A stretch of 64,000 bases of DNA from Fictibacillus fluitans (GTDB lineage: Bacteria; Bacillota; Bacilli; Bacillales; Fictibacillaceae): the NCBI RefSeq assembly GCF_030418125.1, contig NZ_JAUHTR010000001.1:868001-932000 (forward strand), written 5' to 3'. Numbering within the stretch: the first letter of the stretch is position 1; every line of letters begins with the position of its first letter. The position numbers were made by a program, and so were the translations under genes. Of the stretch, positions 51,915 to 61,091 are shown piece after piece. The notes below the pieces were generated by a model that was given only the letters and a program-made list of their open reading frames with translations, ran no database searches and was not told the origin of the DNA.

Positions 51915-53065
51915 TTTGTACTCTGAACAGAATTTTTTTCTTTTGTATCGGCCTTCTTCGTTTCGTAGGTAAAAACCTCGGTATTTTCGGTCAGATAAGG
52001 AGTCGGATTGGAAACGACACTGCTGGTATACTTGATGCCTGATTTGATTTCAATCCAGGAGCCATATTTCAAGCCTGGTTTCACAGGAACTTTTTTCAGG
52101 TAACCCTTTTCCACCGTATAGACGAAGGACTTTTGTTTTTCCTTCATCAGTGCTGTTTTCGGGATAACAACCGCGTCTTCCTTAATTACAGGCTTCAGCT
52201 CAATCTTTACAGCCTGTCCCGTTTTAAAAGGATGTTCCCCGTCCAATTTGACGGTAAAAGGAAAGATGGCCTTTTCTTTTACTTTCTTTGCCTGCTGGAA
52301 TTCGGCCAGGGTTCCCTTCCATTTTTTCCCCGGCAATGCCGGGGAAGAAATGGAAGCTTTCTCACCGGTTTGGACAAGCATGGAATCTTTTTCAGCAAGC
52401 TCTCCATTAACCTGGACATCATCCGTGGAAACCACTTCTACGACCGGCAAGTCCGTATCAGGCGCTCCCTGAATAACCGACTTGACCACACCCGTTGTAT
52501 TACTCTTGATTGAGAGGTTTTCCTTCTCTTCATTCAGCTGGGTCAGCTGTGTATCAACGGCTGCGGCACGAGTTGTTGCGAGCTCGCTTTTCATCGCTGC
52601 TTCTGATTGTTCTTTTTCCAGATCGGCTTGCTTCTTCACGGAATTTGGATCATCTGCCGGCAACGCATCCGCCTGGCTTTGAAGCTCTGTTTGCATTTCC
52701 TGATAGTGTTTCTCTTTAACAGTATATTCTTCTTTTCTTTGTTGAAGTTCCGCGATCTTATCGTCGAGCTCAGCATTTCCATAGACAAACAGTACGGTGC
52801 CAGGCGTAACTTCATCTCCCTCTCTTACGGCTATTTCTTTCACATAGCCCAGCTTTTCCTGGACGAAAAATTTTTCATTTTCTGAAGGAACAACGGCTCC
52901 CTCTGCGACGATCGTTCGTTTAATATCCATTACTCTTGCCGGGGCAAGGTGAACGTTCTGCGCTCTGGCAAAGGCACCCTTATCCTTGGAAAAAATCCAG
53001 ATGTTGAACGCAAGCAGCAATAGTACAAACACGGCAAGACCTGTCATCAGAATTCTTTTTCTCAT
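51899..53065 (-). CDS. Membrane-fusion (HlyD/MacA-like) protein, YknX-like
   Basis: A 388-residue adaptor with one N-terminal membrane anchor (MRKRILMTGLAVFVLLLLAF) and an extracellular part: lipoyl half-motif (KLGYVKEIAVREGDEVTPGT), a ~110-residue coiled coil rich in Glu, Gln and Lys (95-190), second lipoyl half (SNTTGVVKSV), and beta-barrel domains. Such adaptors couple to MacB-type ABC exporters. With the upstream Yip1-like gene this is the yknW-yknX layout of B. subtilis, but yknY and yknZ are absent. ATG 53065 behind GGAGG. Confidence 0.85.
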   Translation of the reverse strand: MRKRILMTGLAVFVLLLLAFNIWIFSKDKGAFARAQNVHLAPARVMDIKRTIVAEGAVVPSENEKFFVQEKLGYVKEIAVREGDEVTPGTVLFVYGNAELDDKIAELQQRKEEYTVKEKHYQEMQTELQSQADALPADDPNSVKKQADLEKEQSEAAMKSELATTRAAAVDTQLTQLNEEKENLSIKSNTTGVVKSVIQGAPDTDLPVVEVVSTDDVQVNGELAEKDSMLVQTGEKASISSPALPGKKWKGTLAEFQQAKKVKEKAIFPFTVKLDGEHPFKTGQAVKIELKPVIKEDAVVIPKTALMKEKQKSFVYTVEKGYLKKVPVKPGLKYGSWIEIKSGIKYTSSVVSNPTPYLTENTEVFTYETKKADTKEKNSVQSTKKDAQ

Positions 53066-53079
53066 GTTGAGTGCCTCCA

Positions 53080-53754
53080 TTATAGCGTCAGCTGGCCATA
53101 CTGCAGTGCATGGGTTAGTGAGGACAACAGCATAAACCCTATGTATAAAAGCGATACAGCAGCAAATACGTAAGTTTTCGATTTATAGCTTGCTTGTTTT
53201 AAACCGGCATAGGTCAAATAAAAGGCCCAAATGGTAAATACCGACAAAAAGGCAAGCATCGAGATTAAGAAAGCATTATTGGAGAAATAGTTAGCTGCCA
53301 CTCCAAGGCTGAAAGGACTCCATACTTCATCCGTATTCAGCAGTCCCTGAAAAGGAAGCTTCAAAACAGCGGAGATCAAAAATACACTATACACGACAGA
53401 TTGAAGGATAAAAAGCTTTTTAAATCCTACATCCCTGAAAAAGGGAAGAAACACAATCGCCATAAAAGCAACGGCAATGACTGGTTTTACCAAACCGATG
53501 ATAAGTCCTGCTACGAATAAGAGGTATTCGCTCGCCTCCATCTTGGTTTCCGACAAATGAACGTCCTTGACGATAGGCATATCCAGCAGATGGTCTGCGG
53601 AAAGAAAGTAACTTATTGCGGTAATGAGGGCACTTACGATACAAATCATTAAAAAACGCAGAAAAAAACCTTCCGTTTGGTTAAAACGGCGGAAATAACC
53701 AAATTGCTCCCTGGGCTTAACCAGACTTTTTAATAGATGCACTTCACCCGGCAA
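53080..53754 (-). CDS. Yip1-family membrane protein, YknW-like
   Basis: A 224-residue protein with five predicted membrane helices: FLRFLMICIVSALITAISYF, LLFVAGLIIGLVKPVIAVAF, LFILQSVVYSVFLISAVLKL, FLISMLAFLSVFTIWAFYLT, and VFAAVSLLYIGFMLLSSL. Its N-terminus (PREQFGYFRR) is typical of Yip1/YknW proteins. The start is TTG 53754, 8-9 nt after AGAGGGGG. It lies 14 bp ahead of the YknX-like gene. In B. subtilis YknW helps assemble the YknXYZ complex that protects from the SdpC toxin; here no ABC partner is adjacent. Confidence 0.8.
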   Translation of the reverse strand: MPGEVHLLKSLVKPREQFGYFRRFNQTEGFFLRFLMICIVSALITAISYFLSADHLLDMPIVKDVHLSETKMEASEYLLFVAGLIIGLVKPVIAVAFMAIVFLPFFRDVGFKKLFILQSVVYSVFLISAVLKLPFQGLLNTDEVWSPFSLGVAANYFSNNAFLISMLAFLSVFTIWAFYLTYAGLKQASYKSKTYVFAAVSLLYIGFMLLSSLTHALQYGQLTL

Positions 53755-53867
53755 CGTATGGTCCCCCTCTACTTCTTCTTTTTTTCTCCATCATATCACA
53801 ATTTAACCCAATATTTTGTCCTGATTTGGCAAATTACGTAATTTTATTGTTACAAACTGTAACTTTT

Positions 53868-53897
53868 TGAATGATTTTTAGCAATCGACATAAACTA
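53868..53897 (+). promoter_or_regulatory. Possible sigma-G promoter of the ger operon
   Basis: TGAATG (53868-53873) and TAAACTA (53891-53897) with 17 bp between them resemble the forespore sigma-G pattern (TGAATA, 17-18 bp, CATACTA). It is 35 bp upstream of the first ger gene. Forespore expression is known for ger receptor operons. Confidence 0.45.
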
Positions 53898-53932
53898 ACA
53901 ATAAGACGAACTTCAACTAGGAGTGCATTATC

Positions 53933-55447
53933 ATGAAATCGAGGAAAAAATGGTCACAGCATCTATATAAAACACCACAAGATCGTCCCATTTCAGCTAC
54001 CTCCTCATTATCTGATAACGTGGATTATTTGCAACGCTCTTGCTTTTATACAGATGACCTGATTACAAGAAACCTTCCATATAACAATAATAAAGCAATG
54101 ATTTTGTACCTCGTTTCACTTAGCGATGTTGAAAAAATACAAAAGGCAATCGTTGAACCTTTGCTGTTGTTAAAAAATTGCTCTGTAGAAGAAGCTGTTC
54201 CTGTAAATTTTAAAAAGACCAACAATTTAGTCGAAGCTGAATTTGCCTTGAACGCTGGACAATGCCTTCTTGTTTCAGAAGGAAGTGAGACAATATATAT
54301 CATTGATACATATATACCTGTAAAAAGGGCGATAGAGGAGCCAGGAAATGAACAAGTAATCAGGGGATCTCATGAAGGATTTGTCGAGCACATGCAAACC
54401 AACCTTCATATGATCCGAAAGCGGATTAATCACCCGAATTTTACAGTTCGGCAATTTATAGTTGGCCGTCTTACGAATACGAAGATTTCTGTTTTATATA
54501 TAAATAAACTTGCAAAAGACGAATTGATTGAAGAGATCGAAAGGAGAATCCGATCCATCTCTTCTGATTCCATTCAGACACCTGGTTTCATCGAGGAATT
54601 TATTGAAGATACACCATTTTCTCCCTTCCCCCAAGTATTGAACACTGAACGGCCAGACCGTGTAGCAGCGAATCTTCTGGACGGGAAGGCCGCAATTCTA
54701 ATGGAAGGGAGTCCCACAGTTCTCATTGCCCCTGCCACTTTTTTTTCGTTGTATCAATCACCGGATGATTATAATACACGTTCACTCGTTGGATCCTTTT
54801 TCAGATTGATCCGGCTTGCCAGTTTTATTATTGCCATATTAGTCCCTGCTTTTTATATTTCTCTTATTTCGTTTCATTACGAAGTCATTCCTATAGATAT
54901 GATTTTTTCAGTTAAATCCGGGTTAACGAATGTTCCTTTTCCACCACTGATCGAAGCAGCCTTTATGCAAATCACGCTTGAGCTCCTTAAGGAAGCCGGC
55001 ATACGGCTCCCTAGACCGATTGCACCTACCATTGGTATTGTAGGAGGGCTTGTTATCGGGAACGCCGTGGTACAGGCTAACCTGGTGTCCAATATTATGA
55101 TTGTTGTAGTGGCCATTACGGCTATTTCATCATTTGTTGTTCCGTCCAACGAAATGAGCACCGTGCTTCGCATTCTTGGATTTCCATTTATGATCGCCGC
55201 AGCCACCTTCGGGTTTATAGGCATCGTATTTGCTCTCATGCTCCTTCTTATGCATCTGTGTAAACTAGAGTCTTTTGGTTCTCCTTATTTCGCACCATTT
55301 GCTCCAATTAATTGGAAGGACATTAAGGATACGATTATCCGGGTACCCCGATGGAAAATGAATACACGTCCAAAGGATGCTCATCCTAGTATAGAAAAAA
55401 ACGAGTACTACTCAAGGGAATGGAAAAATAATGATAAACAAAAATGA
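53933..55447 (+). CDS. Spore germinant receptor subunit A (GerA/GerK-A family)
   Basis: A 504-residue subunit of a nutrient germinant receptor in the spore inner membrane. The N-terminal ~280 residues are soluble (LSDNVDYLQRSCFYTDDLITR and later IRGSHEGFVEHMQTNL), followed by five or so membrane helices with the conserved stretch PFPPLIEAAFMQITLELLKE and APTIGIVGGLVIG. The soluble C-terminus is basic. First of three overlapping genes A-B-C; it overlaps the B gene by 17 bp. Germinant specificity cannot be read. Confidence 0.93.
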   Translation: MKSRKKWSQHLYKTPQDRPISATSSLSDNVDYLQRSCFYTDDLITRNLPYNNNKAMILYLVSLSDVEKIQKAIVEPLLLLKNCSVEEAVPVNFKKTNNLVEAEFALNAGQCLLVSEGSETIYIIDTYIPVKRAIEEPGNEQVIRGSHEGFVEHMQTNLHMIRKRINHPNFTVRQFIVGRLTNTKISVLYINKLAKDELIEEIERRIRSISSDSIQTPGFIEEFIEDTPFSPFPQVLNTERPDRVAANLLDGKAAILMEGSPTVLIAPATFFSLYQSPDDYNTRSLVGSFFRLIRLASFIIAILVPAFYISLISFHYEVIPIDMIFSVKSGLTNVPFPPLIEAAFMQITLELLKEAGIRLPRPIAPTIGIVGGLVIGNAVVQANLVSNIMIVVVAITAISSFVVPSNEMSTVLRILGFPFMIAAATFGFIGIVFALMLLLMHLCKLESFGSPYFAPFAPINWKDIKDTIIRVPRWKMNTRPKDAHPSIEKNEYYSREWKNNDKQK

Positions 55448-56528
55448 TACCATTACACCTCTGCAAAGCAGTTTACTCATCGTTCAGTCACAAGTAGGGG
55501 TGGGTATTCTTTCCTTGCCTTATTCCGTTCATGCAATAGCTAAGCAAGATGCATGGCTTTCCACATTTCTTGCTGGTTTTATCGTCAATGGATTCATTTG
55601 GCTCATAATCCTGCTGGCAAAGAGATTTCCAAGTCAGTCCCTGTTTCAATACACCCCCCAACTTTTTGGGAAGTGGGTTGGAAATTCGTTATCGCTCATG
55701 TACATTATTTATTTTATTTTAGTCGGCAGCCTGATCTTAACCTTATACTTAAATGTGATCTATAAATGGGTCTTTGATGAAACACCTATTTGGGCCACAT
55801 TGCTGCTCATGGTTCTTATTTCTATATATCTGGCAAAAGAACCGCTGCGAGTCATTGCCCGTTTTCACGGATTTGTTACCGTTTTAATCCTTGGATTAAT
55901 TGGGATGGTCGCCTATTCCTATATCACGATAGATATTCGTTACATATTACCGGTAGGCCAATCCGGCATCTTGAATATCTTTAAAGGTTCAAAAGAAGCT
56001 GCCATTTCTTTCTTAGGTTATGAGCTTCTTCTTGTCGTTTTTCCATGTATTTTAAATGGCAGAAAGTCCGCACTAAAGGCCGCAACCTATGCCAATCTGT
56101 TTGTTACTCTGTTATATGGTTTTGTTGTTTTTACCTCGCTGATCGTATTCAGCCCCATAGAAATTGAACTTGTTCCTGAACCCATTTTATACATGCTAAA
56201 AGCGTTTTCTTCCCGGGTGGTGGACCGGATTGACTTGCTTTTGCTTTCCATTTGGATGGTTTGTGTAACCACCTCTTATGTAACCTATATTTATTTGGGC
56301 GGAAAAGGAATTCAAACCCTTTTTTCACTAAAAAAACAAAGTACTGCAGTTATTATTGCTGCTTTTCTCACGTATTGGATCCCTCTATTTCTACAAGGTG
56401 AAGTAAAGATAGCGGCCTTTAGCAAGTATGTCTCAAATATAAGCTACATATTTACCATTGGTATCCCTGTCTTGCTTTTACTTATTTCTCTTGTATTTCA
56501 TCGAAAAAGTAAGGAGCAGAGCTTATGA
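55431..56528 (+). CDS. Spore germinant receptor subunit B (GerB permease family)
   Basis: A 365-residue integral membrane protein of the APC-like GerB family with about ten helices, opening at SSLLIVQSQVGVGILSLPYS, the germinant-binding transporter-like subunit of the receptor. Overlaps subunit A by 17 bp and subunit C by four (ATGA), so all three are translated in a coupled manner. Confidence 0.93.
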   Translation: MINKNDTITPLQSSLLIVQSQVGVGILSLPYSVHAIAKQDAWLSTFLAGFIVNGFIWLIILLAKRFPSQSLFQYTPQLFGKWVGNSLSLMYIIYFILVGSLILTLYLNVIYKWVFDETPIWATLLLMVLISIYLAKEPLRVIARFHGFVTVLILGLIGMVAYSYITIDIRYILPVGQSGILNIFKGSKEAAISFLGYELLLVVFPCILNGRKSALKAATYANLFVTLLYGFVVFTSLIVFSPIEIELVPEPILYMLKAFSSRVVDRIDLLLLSIWMVCVTTSYVTYIYLGGKGIQTLFSLKKQSTAVIIAAFLTYWIPLFLQGEVKIAAFSKYVSNISYIFTIGIPVLLLLISLVFHRKSKEQSL

Positions 56529-57649
56529 AAATAACTTGCATTGTACTGGTGCTTCTTTTGCTTGCCGGCTGCTGGGATCAGAGACTGTTGAAGAATGCCC
56601 GGCTCATTTATTCTGTTGCGATTGACCTTAAAGATGATGGAAAACTTTTTTCATCCGTCACCATCCGAAGTGTTCAGGAATCGGGCGGCGGCCAAGGCGG
56701 CAGTGTCCCGGTCAATGATTATTTATCGGCAACGGGGAACACACCGAGACAAATGAGACAAAACATGGACAGCAAACTATCCGGTGAATTTGAAGCTTCA
56801 AAAAACAGAATGATCTTGCTTGGAGAAAAGCTGTCATATCAAGACATCTACCCGATTCTGGACATTTTTTACCGGGATCCCAAAAGTTCCCTTGGAGCAT
56901 CAGTAGCAATTGTCGATGGCAAGGCGGACGAAATTACACGTATGAAACAAAAAGATGAAGTACTGATTGGTGAATACGTATTTACCTTGCTAAAAAGCGG
57001 AGAGCGAGATACCTATATTCCTAAACAAAATGTTCAAACCATATGCCCTATTCTTTTTGATCCCGGCAGAGATCTGGCTCTTCCCTATATCTATAAGTCG
57101 CATTCTGAAATTCCCACTGTTGGGATAAAGGGACTTGCGCTCATGGAGAACCATCAATACAGCGGTGTTTATTTAAATAAAACAGAATCCAGTTTAATGC
57201 TGTTGATGAGTAACCAAAAAGGAAAAATCGCCCGTTTTACGAAAAAAGTGAAACCATCAGAAAAGAACCGGATCAGTCAATATATAACGATTGATGTTTT
57301 GGATGAGAAAGCAAAGTTACAAATCCAAAAAACAGCTTCAGGAAAAATAAGGGTTCATGTTCCACTTCAATTGAAAGTTGAAGCCATTGAGTACCCTATC
57401 GATCATCTTATAGATAAAAAGACTGTTCTTGCTTTGAACAAAAAGTTGTCTGGTATTCTGACCAAGGATGCGAACCGTACTCTTAACAAAATGCAAAAAG
57501 CCAATTCAGACACGCTGGGTATTGGCCGTGAATTGATGGCATACCATCCCGATCTCTGGAATAAAACCGACTGGGAAAAAGATTACCCCGAAATTGACCT
57601 TTCCGCAAAAGTTACGGTAAATATTGTGGATCACGGAATCATCAATTAA
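56525..57649 (+). CDS. Spore germinant receptor lipoprotein subunit C (Ger(x)C)
   Basis: A 374-residue lipoprotein. The signal peptide ends in the lipobox LLAGC (Cys17), followed by WDQRLLKNARLIYSVAID, the standard GerC mature start (WDxxEl). It then shows the ENRMI-like KNRMILLGEKL segment and three mixed alpha/beta domains. Anchored on the outer face of the spore inner membrane with subunits A and B. Ends near a bidirectional terminator. Confidence 0.93.
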   Translation: MKITCIVLVLLLLAGCWDQRLLKNARLIYSVAIDLKDDGKLFSSVTIRSVQESGGGQGGSVPVNDYLSATGNTPRQMRQNMDSKLSGEFEASKNRMILLGEKLSYQDIYPILDIFYRDPKSSLGASVAIVDGKADEITRMKQKDEVLIGEYVFTLLKSGERDTYIPKQNVQTICPILFDPGRDLALPYIYKSHSEIPTVGIKGLALMENHQYSGVYLNKTESSLMLLMSNQKGKIARFTKKVKPSEKNRISQYITIDVLDEKAKLQIQKTASGKIRVHVPLQLKVEAIEYPIDHLIDKKTVLALNKKLSGILTKDANRTLNKMQKANSDTLGIGRELMAYHPDLWNKTDWEKDYPEIDLSAKVTVNIVDHGIIN

Positions 57650-57683
57650 AAAACGCACTTGGTTAATGACCAGGTGCGTTTTA
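57649..57683. terminator. Terminator between gerC-type gene and sbcC
   Basis: AAAACGCACCTGGT-type arms (AAAACGCACTTGGT left, ACCAGGTGCGTTTT right) around TAATG, with A-run and T-run flanks. Confidence 0.75.
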
Positions 57684-57692
57684 GCGTTTTTT

Positions 57693-60600
57693 CTATGTTT
57701 GTTCGATGGCTACCCTGCTGCCGTTGCCTTCTCCGTTGGCCGGAGTCACTATCAGCTTTTTCGTCAGCCTGGCTTTTAACTCGGGAACGTGTGATATAAT
57801 GCCGACCGACATGGCATTCATGTGAAGTTTCTCCAGTGCCGTAACGACCGTATCCAGCAGTTCCTGATCAAGCGTTCCAAAGCCTTCATCCAAAAAGAAA
57901 AATTCCAGCGGGTATTTGCCTCTCAGCTGAATCTGGCTGGAAAGCGAAAGCGCCAGCGCCAGTGAGGTCAGGAATGTTTCACCGCCGGACAACGTGGATA
58001 CCGGGCGCTTCACTCCGCCATTGGCATCATCTCTGATAACAAAACCGTTGGACGAATCAACCTCAATGGCATATCTTCCCCTGGTGAGCTGTCTGAGACG
58101 ATTGGACGCATCTCTGGACACCTGGATTAATTGTTCCTCAGCTACATACTCCACAAAACTGTTGCCCCTGAACACGGCTTGAAGTTTGCCAAGCGTCTTC
58201 AGCTGGTCTTCTGCTTTCTTTCTTTCCTTTTCCAGCATTTGATAACGCTCATGCTTGGTTTCTAGCGTTTTGTGATATTGTCCTGTTTCACCCAGTTGTT
58301 GGACAGCATGGTGCAGCTCTTCTTTGACAGCCTTCAGTACCGAGCTCAAATTGTTCCATTGCTCTTCTGTTAAGGTCCGTCCGTTCAGCTGTCCCAGCAA
58401 TTTTTCTTTTTCCGAGGCATTCCGCTTGCACCCGTCAAAGTGCTTTTCAATTTTCGTCTGCCATCCTTGCTGCTCCACACGATTTGCTAAACTTTTTCTG
58501 AGGTCCTGCATATCCGCAAAGGGAGAAGAACTTCTTTTTTCCTCCCAAAGCGCCAGGGCTTCTTTTTTCCGTTGACTGCTTCTTTCTTTTGCATCCTGCG
58601 CAGAACGCCAATCCTTATCCAGAAGATGATAAGCATTGATTGCCTGCTGGCGCTTTGTTTCCAGCTGCTTTACCTGTTCTGTTAGTTGTGTGAGCCTGCT
58701 TTCTGTGGCAGCAAGCAATGATTTGCATGTTTCATCCCCTGCGATCCGCTTCACTTTGACGCGCAGAGCACGGCCGTCTTCGCGCAAACTCGCAAGTTCC
58801 GATTCAAGTATTGCCATGTTTTTTTCAATTGCTGCACTCTGCTGTCTGCACGTTTCAATGATTTTTTCTTTTTCTTCAATAAATGGAACGGATTTAACTA
58901 ATCCTTCCTCAATTTTTTCCCGCTGGGCATCGAGTGTGCGAATGCGCTCTTTTTCTTTATTCACTTGATCAATTGGCAGCTCGGAAAATTCCTTTTGCCA
59001 CTCATTTTGAAGGGCACCAACGGTTTTTTCTGCTTTTTCCAGCCTTTGACGTCGTTCCCGGGCTTCTTTTTCAGCAGTCGAAAGCTGGGCTTTTACCGTC
59101 GCTTCTATTGAAGAAAGCTCTCTGTATTCTGTGCCGATTTTTTTCACGGCTTCGTCTGTTTCAAGAACGTCCTGTCGCAGCTCTTTTACCTTATTGACCG
59201 TTTGGGTCATCCATTCTTCCAATTCTCGGATTGATTGAGGAAGAGTGGGCGGAGAATGGGAAGAGAGGCTGCTGGCAGCGGCTTCAGGTTCCTCCATATA
59301 GTGCTGAAGGTTCTCTGATAATCGTTCCAGGGTGCTTTTCATCATGTAGATCTCTTTTTCCAAAAAGCCTGCCTGTTTTTGGACTTCCCTGACCTTGCTG
59401 ATTTGTTGGACTGCCTCATGATCAGGTTCGTAGTGACCGATAGGATCGGGATGCTCGGTTGAGCCGCACACTGCGCATGGCTTTCCGGCTGCGAGCTGCT
59501 GTGACAGCCGGGATGCAAGCTCTCTTACCTGATCCTTTTCCCTTCTTTCTGTTAGCTGTTCTTCAAATTGACCTGCATGATAAGACAATTGTTCCTGGAC
59601 ATAACCAAGCTCAGACACCTCATGAAAAACCGCAAGAACCTTTGAACTTGATTGGTGAATTTTAGTTTCAAGGGTCTCTTTCCTGTCTTTAAACCGGTTA
59701 TGCTCATCCATGGTAGTTTGATGGAGCAAATTGGCTTGATGAACTTCCTTTTGCGCTTCAGCTGCCTGCTTTGCTTCATACTCCATGTTCAAAGCTGCTT
59801 CTTGTGCCCTGTTGATTCGGTCCCGTTCCGTTGAAGAAACAATCGTTTCCTTCAATTGTCTCTGCAGTTCGTTCTGCCTGTCGACCGCTCTGTGCAGCAG
59901 CCTCTCAGCATCCTTTTGTTTGGAAACGACCACTTCAAGCTTCTGAAGCTGTCCATTCAGCTGCTGTTCCTTTTCACCTGCTGCCTGCTCCTTCGTTTCG
60001 GCTTCCTTTTCCATTTCGATAGCCGAGAGAAGCTGCTCACGCTTGGAAATAAGAGAAGGCTCATGTTCTTCTTTTTCTTTTTTTGCAGCTTCATACGTTT
60101 CTTGAGCATGATCAGAAATGCCTTTAGCTTCTTCGGCTTCCTGTCTTAATTCTTGTTCTTTTTTAGTACAAGCCTCTTCTTCCTTCTGAGCTTTTTCAGC
60201 TTCCTCGCCATATGGTTTCAATAAATCGGCAAGCCGTGCCCGCTCCAGGTTTTGTTCAAGCACTTGAATGTGGCCTGCGTTTTGCTGGAGACGTTTTTCT
60301 TCTTCTTCAACCTCTTTTAAATACTCTTGCGCCTGCCATACCTGCTTGTTCTTTTCGTATTTCTGTTCCTCTTCCTCAGCATGGCTCCTTTTGCGTTCTG
60401 CCTTTTCCCTTGCCTCTTTCCATGCTCTTTCAGCTTCATCCAAGGCTTCTTTGGATGCATCGCCCAGGCCCGCCTGCTCGGCAGCCAGATGTTCCATCGC
60501 CGTTTTGGACTTTTCCACACGCTTTTTTAGCTTTTGGTTTAATTGGTCTCCGTATTTTTCAAGCTGAAACAATCGCTGAAGCATTTGTCTCCGTTCTGCG

Positions 60601-61091
60601 CCCTTCAGGGATAAAAATTCTGCAAACTTGCCTTGAGGCAGAACAACCGCCCGGGTGAAATCTTCGATTGTGAGTCCCAGGAGCTCCTGAACCTGCTGGG
60701 TAACCTCCCGTTCCTTGTCTGCCTGCACTGTCCACTCACCGTTTTTCATGAAAAGGAGCCGGCAAGTGCTGGTACGGATCGTATGATCTCCGCTCCGCTT
60801 GTAGTTTCGCTCAATCTTGTATCGGGATAAGCCATCCTCCGCTCCCAATTCAAAGGTAAAGGCCACTGACAATGCGTTCTCGGCATGGTTCATAATTCCC
60901 TGTGTTCCGCCTGCTGCCCGCTCCACTTTGCCATACAGCGCGAGCGTTATCGCATCGAGTATGCTCGACTTGCCGCTTCCGGTCGGACCGAAAATACCAA
61001 AAACCCCGCCGCCGCAAAGCTGGTCAAATTCAATCGTCTGTTTTTCACGGAAACTTTGAAGTCCTGCCACCTGTAATCCTACGGGCCTCAT
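57693..61091 (-). CDS. sbcC: SbcC, ATPase subunit of the SbcCD nuclease
   Basis: SMC/Rad50-like ATPase that with SbcD opens hairpins and processes DNA ends. It has 1132 residues: Walker A GPTGSGKS (35-42), long Glu/Lys-rich coiled coils on both sides of a zinc hook (Cys539-X2-Cys542, KPCAVCGS), the signature LSGGETFLTSLALAL, and Walker B FFLDEGFGTLD near residue 1066. The ATG overlaps the sbcD stop (61088-61091), as usual for the pair. Confidence 0.95.
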   Translation of the reverse strand: MRPVGLQVAGLQSFREKQTIEFDQLCGGGVFGIFGPTGSGKSSILDAITLALYGKVERAAGGTQGIMNHAENALSVAFTFELGAEDGLSRYKIERNYKRSGDHTIRTSTCRLLFMKNGEWTVQADKEREVTQQVQELLGLTIEDFTRAVVLPQGKFAEFLSLKGAERRQMLQRLFQLEKYGDQLNQKLKKRVEKSKTAMEHLAAEQAGLGDASKEALDEAERAWKEAREKAERKRSHAEEEEQKYEKNKQVWQAQEYLKEVEEEEKRLQQNAGHIQVLEQNLERARLADLLKPYGEEAEKAQKEEEACTKKEQELRQEAEEAKGISDHAQETYEAAKKEKEEHEPSLISKREQLLSAIEMEKEAETKEQAAGEKEQQLNGQLQKLEVVVSKQKDAERLLHRAVDRQNELQRQLKETIVSSTERDRINRAQEAALNMEYEAKQAAEAQKEVHQANLLHQTTMDEHNRFKDRKETLETKIHQSSSKVLAVFHEVSELGYVQEQLSYHAGQFEEQLTERREKDQVRELASRLSQQLAAGKPCAVCGSTEHPDPIGHYEPDHEAVQQISKVREVQKQAGFLEKEIYMMKSTLERLSENLQHYMEEPEAAASSLSSHSPPTLPQSIRELEEWMTQTVNKVKELRQDVLETDEAVKKIGTEYRELSSIEATVKAQLSTAEKEARERRQRLEKAEKTVGALQNEWQKEFSELPIDQVNKEKERIRTLDAQREKIEEGLVKSVPFIEEKEKIIETCRQQSAAIEKNMAILESELASLREDGRALRVKVKRIAGDETCKSLLAATESRLTQLTEQVKQLETKRQQAINAYHLLDKDWRSAQDAKERSSQRKKEALALWEEKRSSSPFADMQDLRKSLANRVEQQGWQTKIEKHFDGCKRNASEKEKLLGQLNGRTLTEEQWNNLSSVLKAVKEELHHAVQQLGETGQYHKTLETKHERYQMLEKERKKAEDQLKTLGKLQAVFRGNSFVEYVAEEQLIQVSRDASNRLRQLTRGRYAIEVDSSNGFVIRDDANGGVKRPVSTLSGGETFLTSLALALSLSSQIQLRGKYPLEFFFLDEGFGTLDQELLDTVVTALEKLHMNAMSVGIISHVPELKARLTKKLIVTPANGEGNGSRVAIEQT

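Noticed and set aside
60212-60658. Plus-strand frames of up to 148 codons within sbcC
   Set aside because: Antisense of the coiled-coil coding region, where strong codon bias leaves long open frames by chance.
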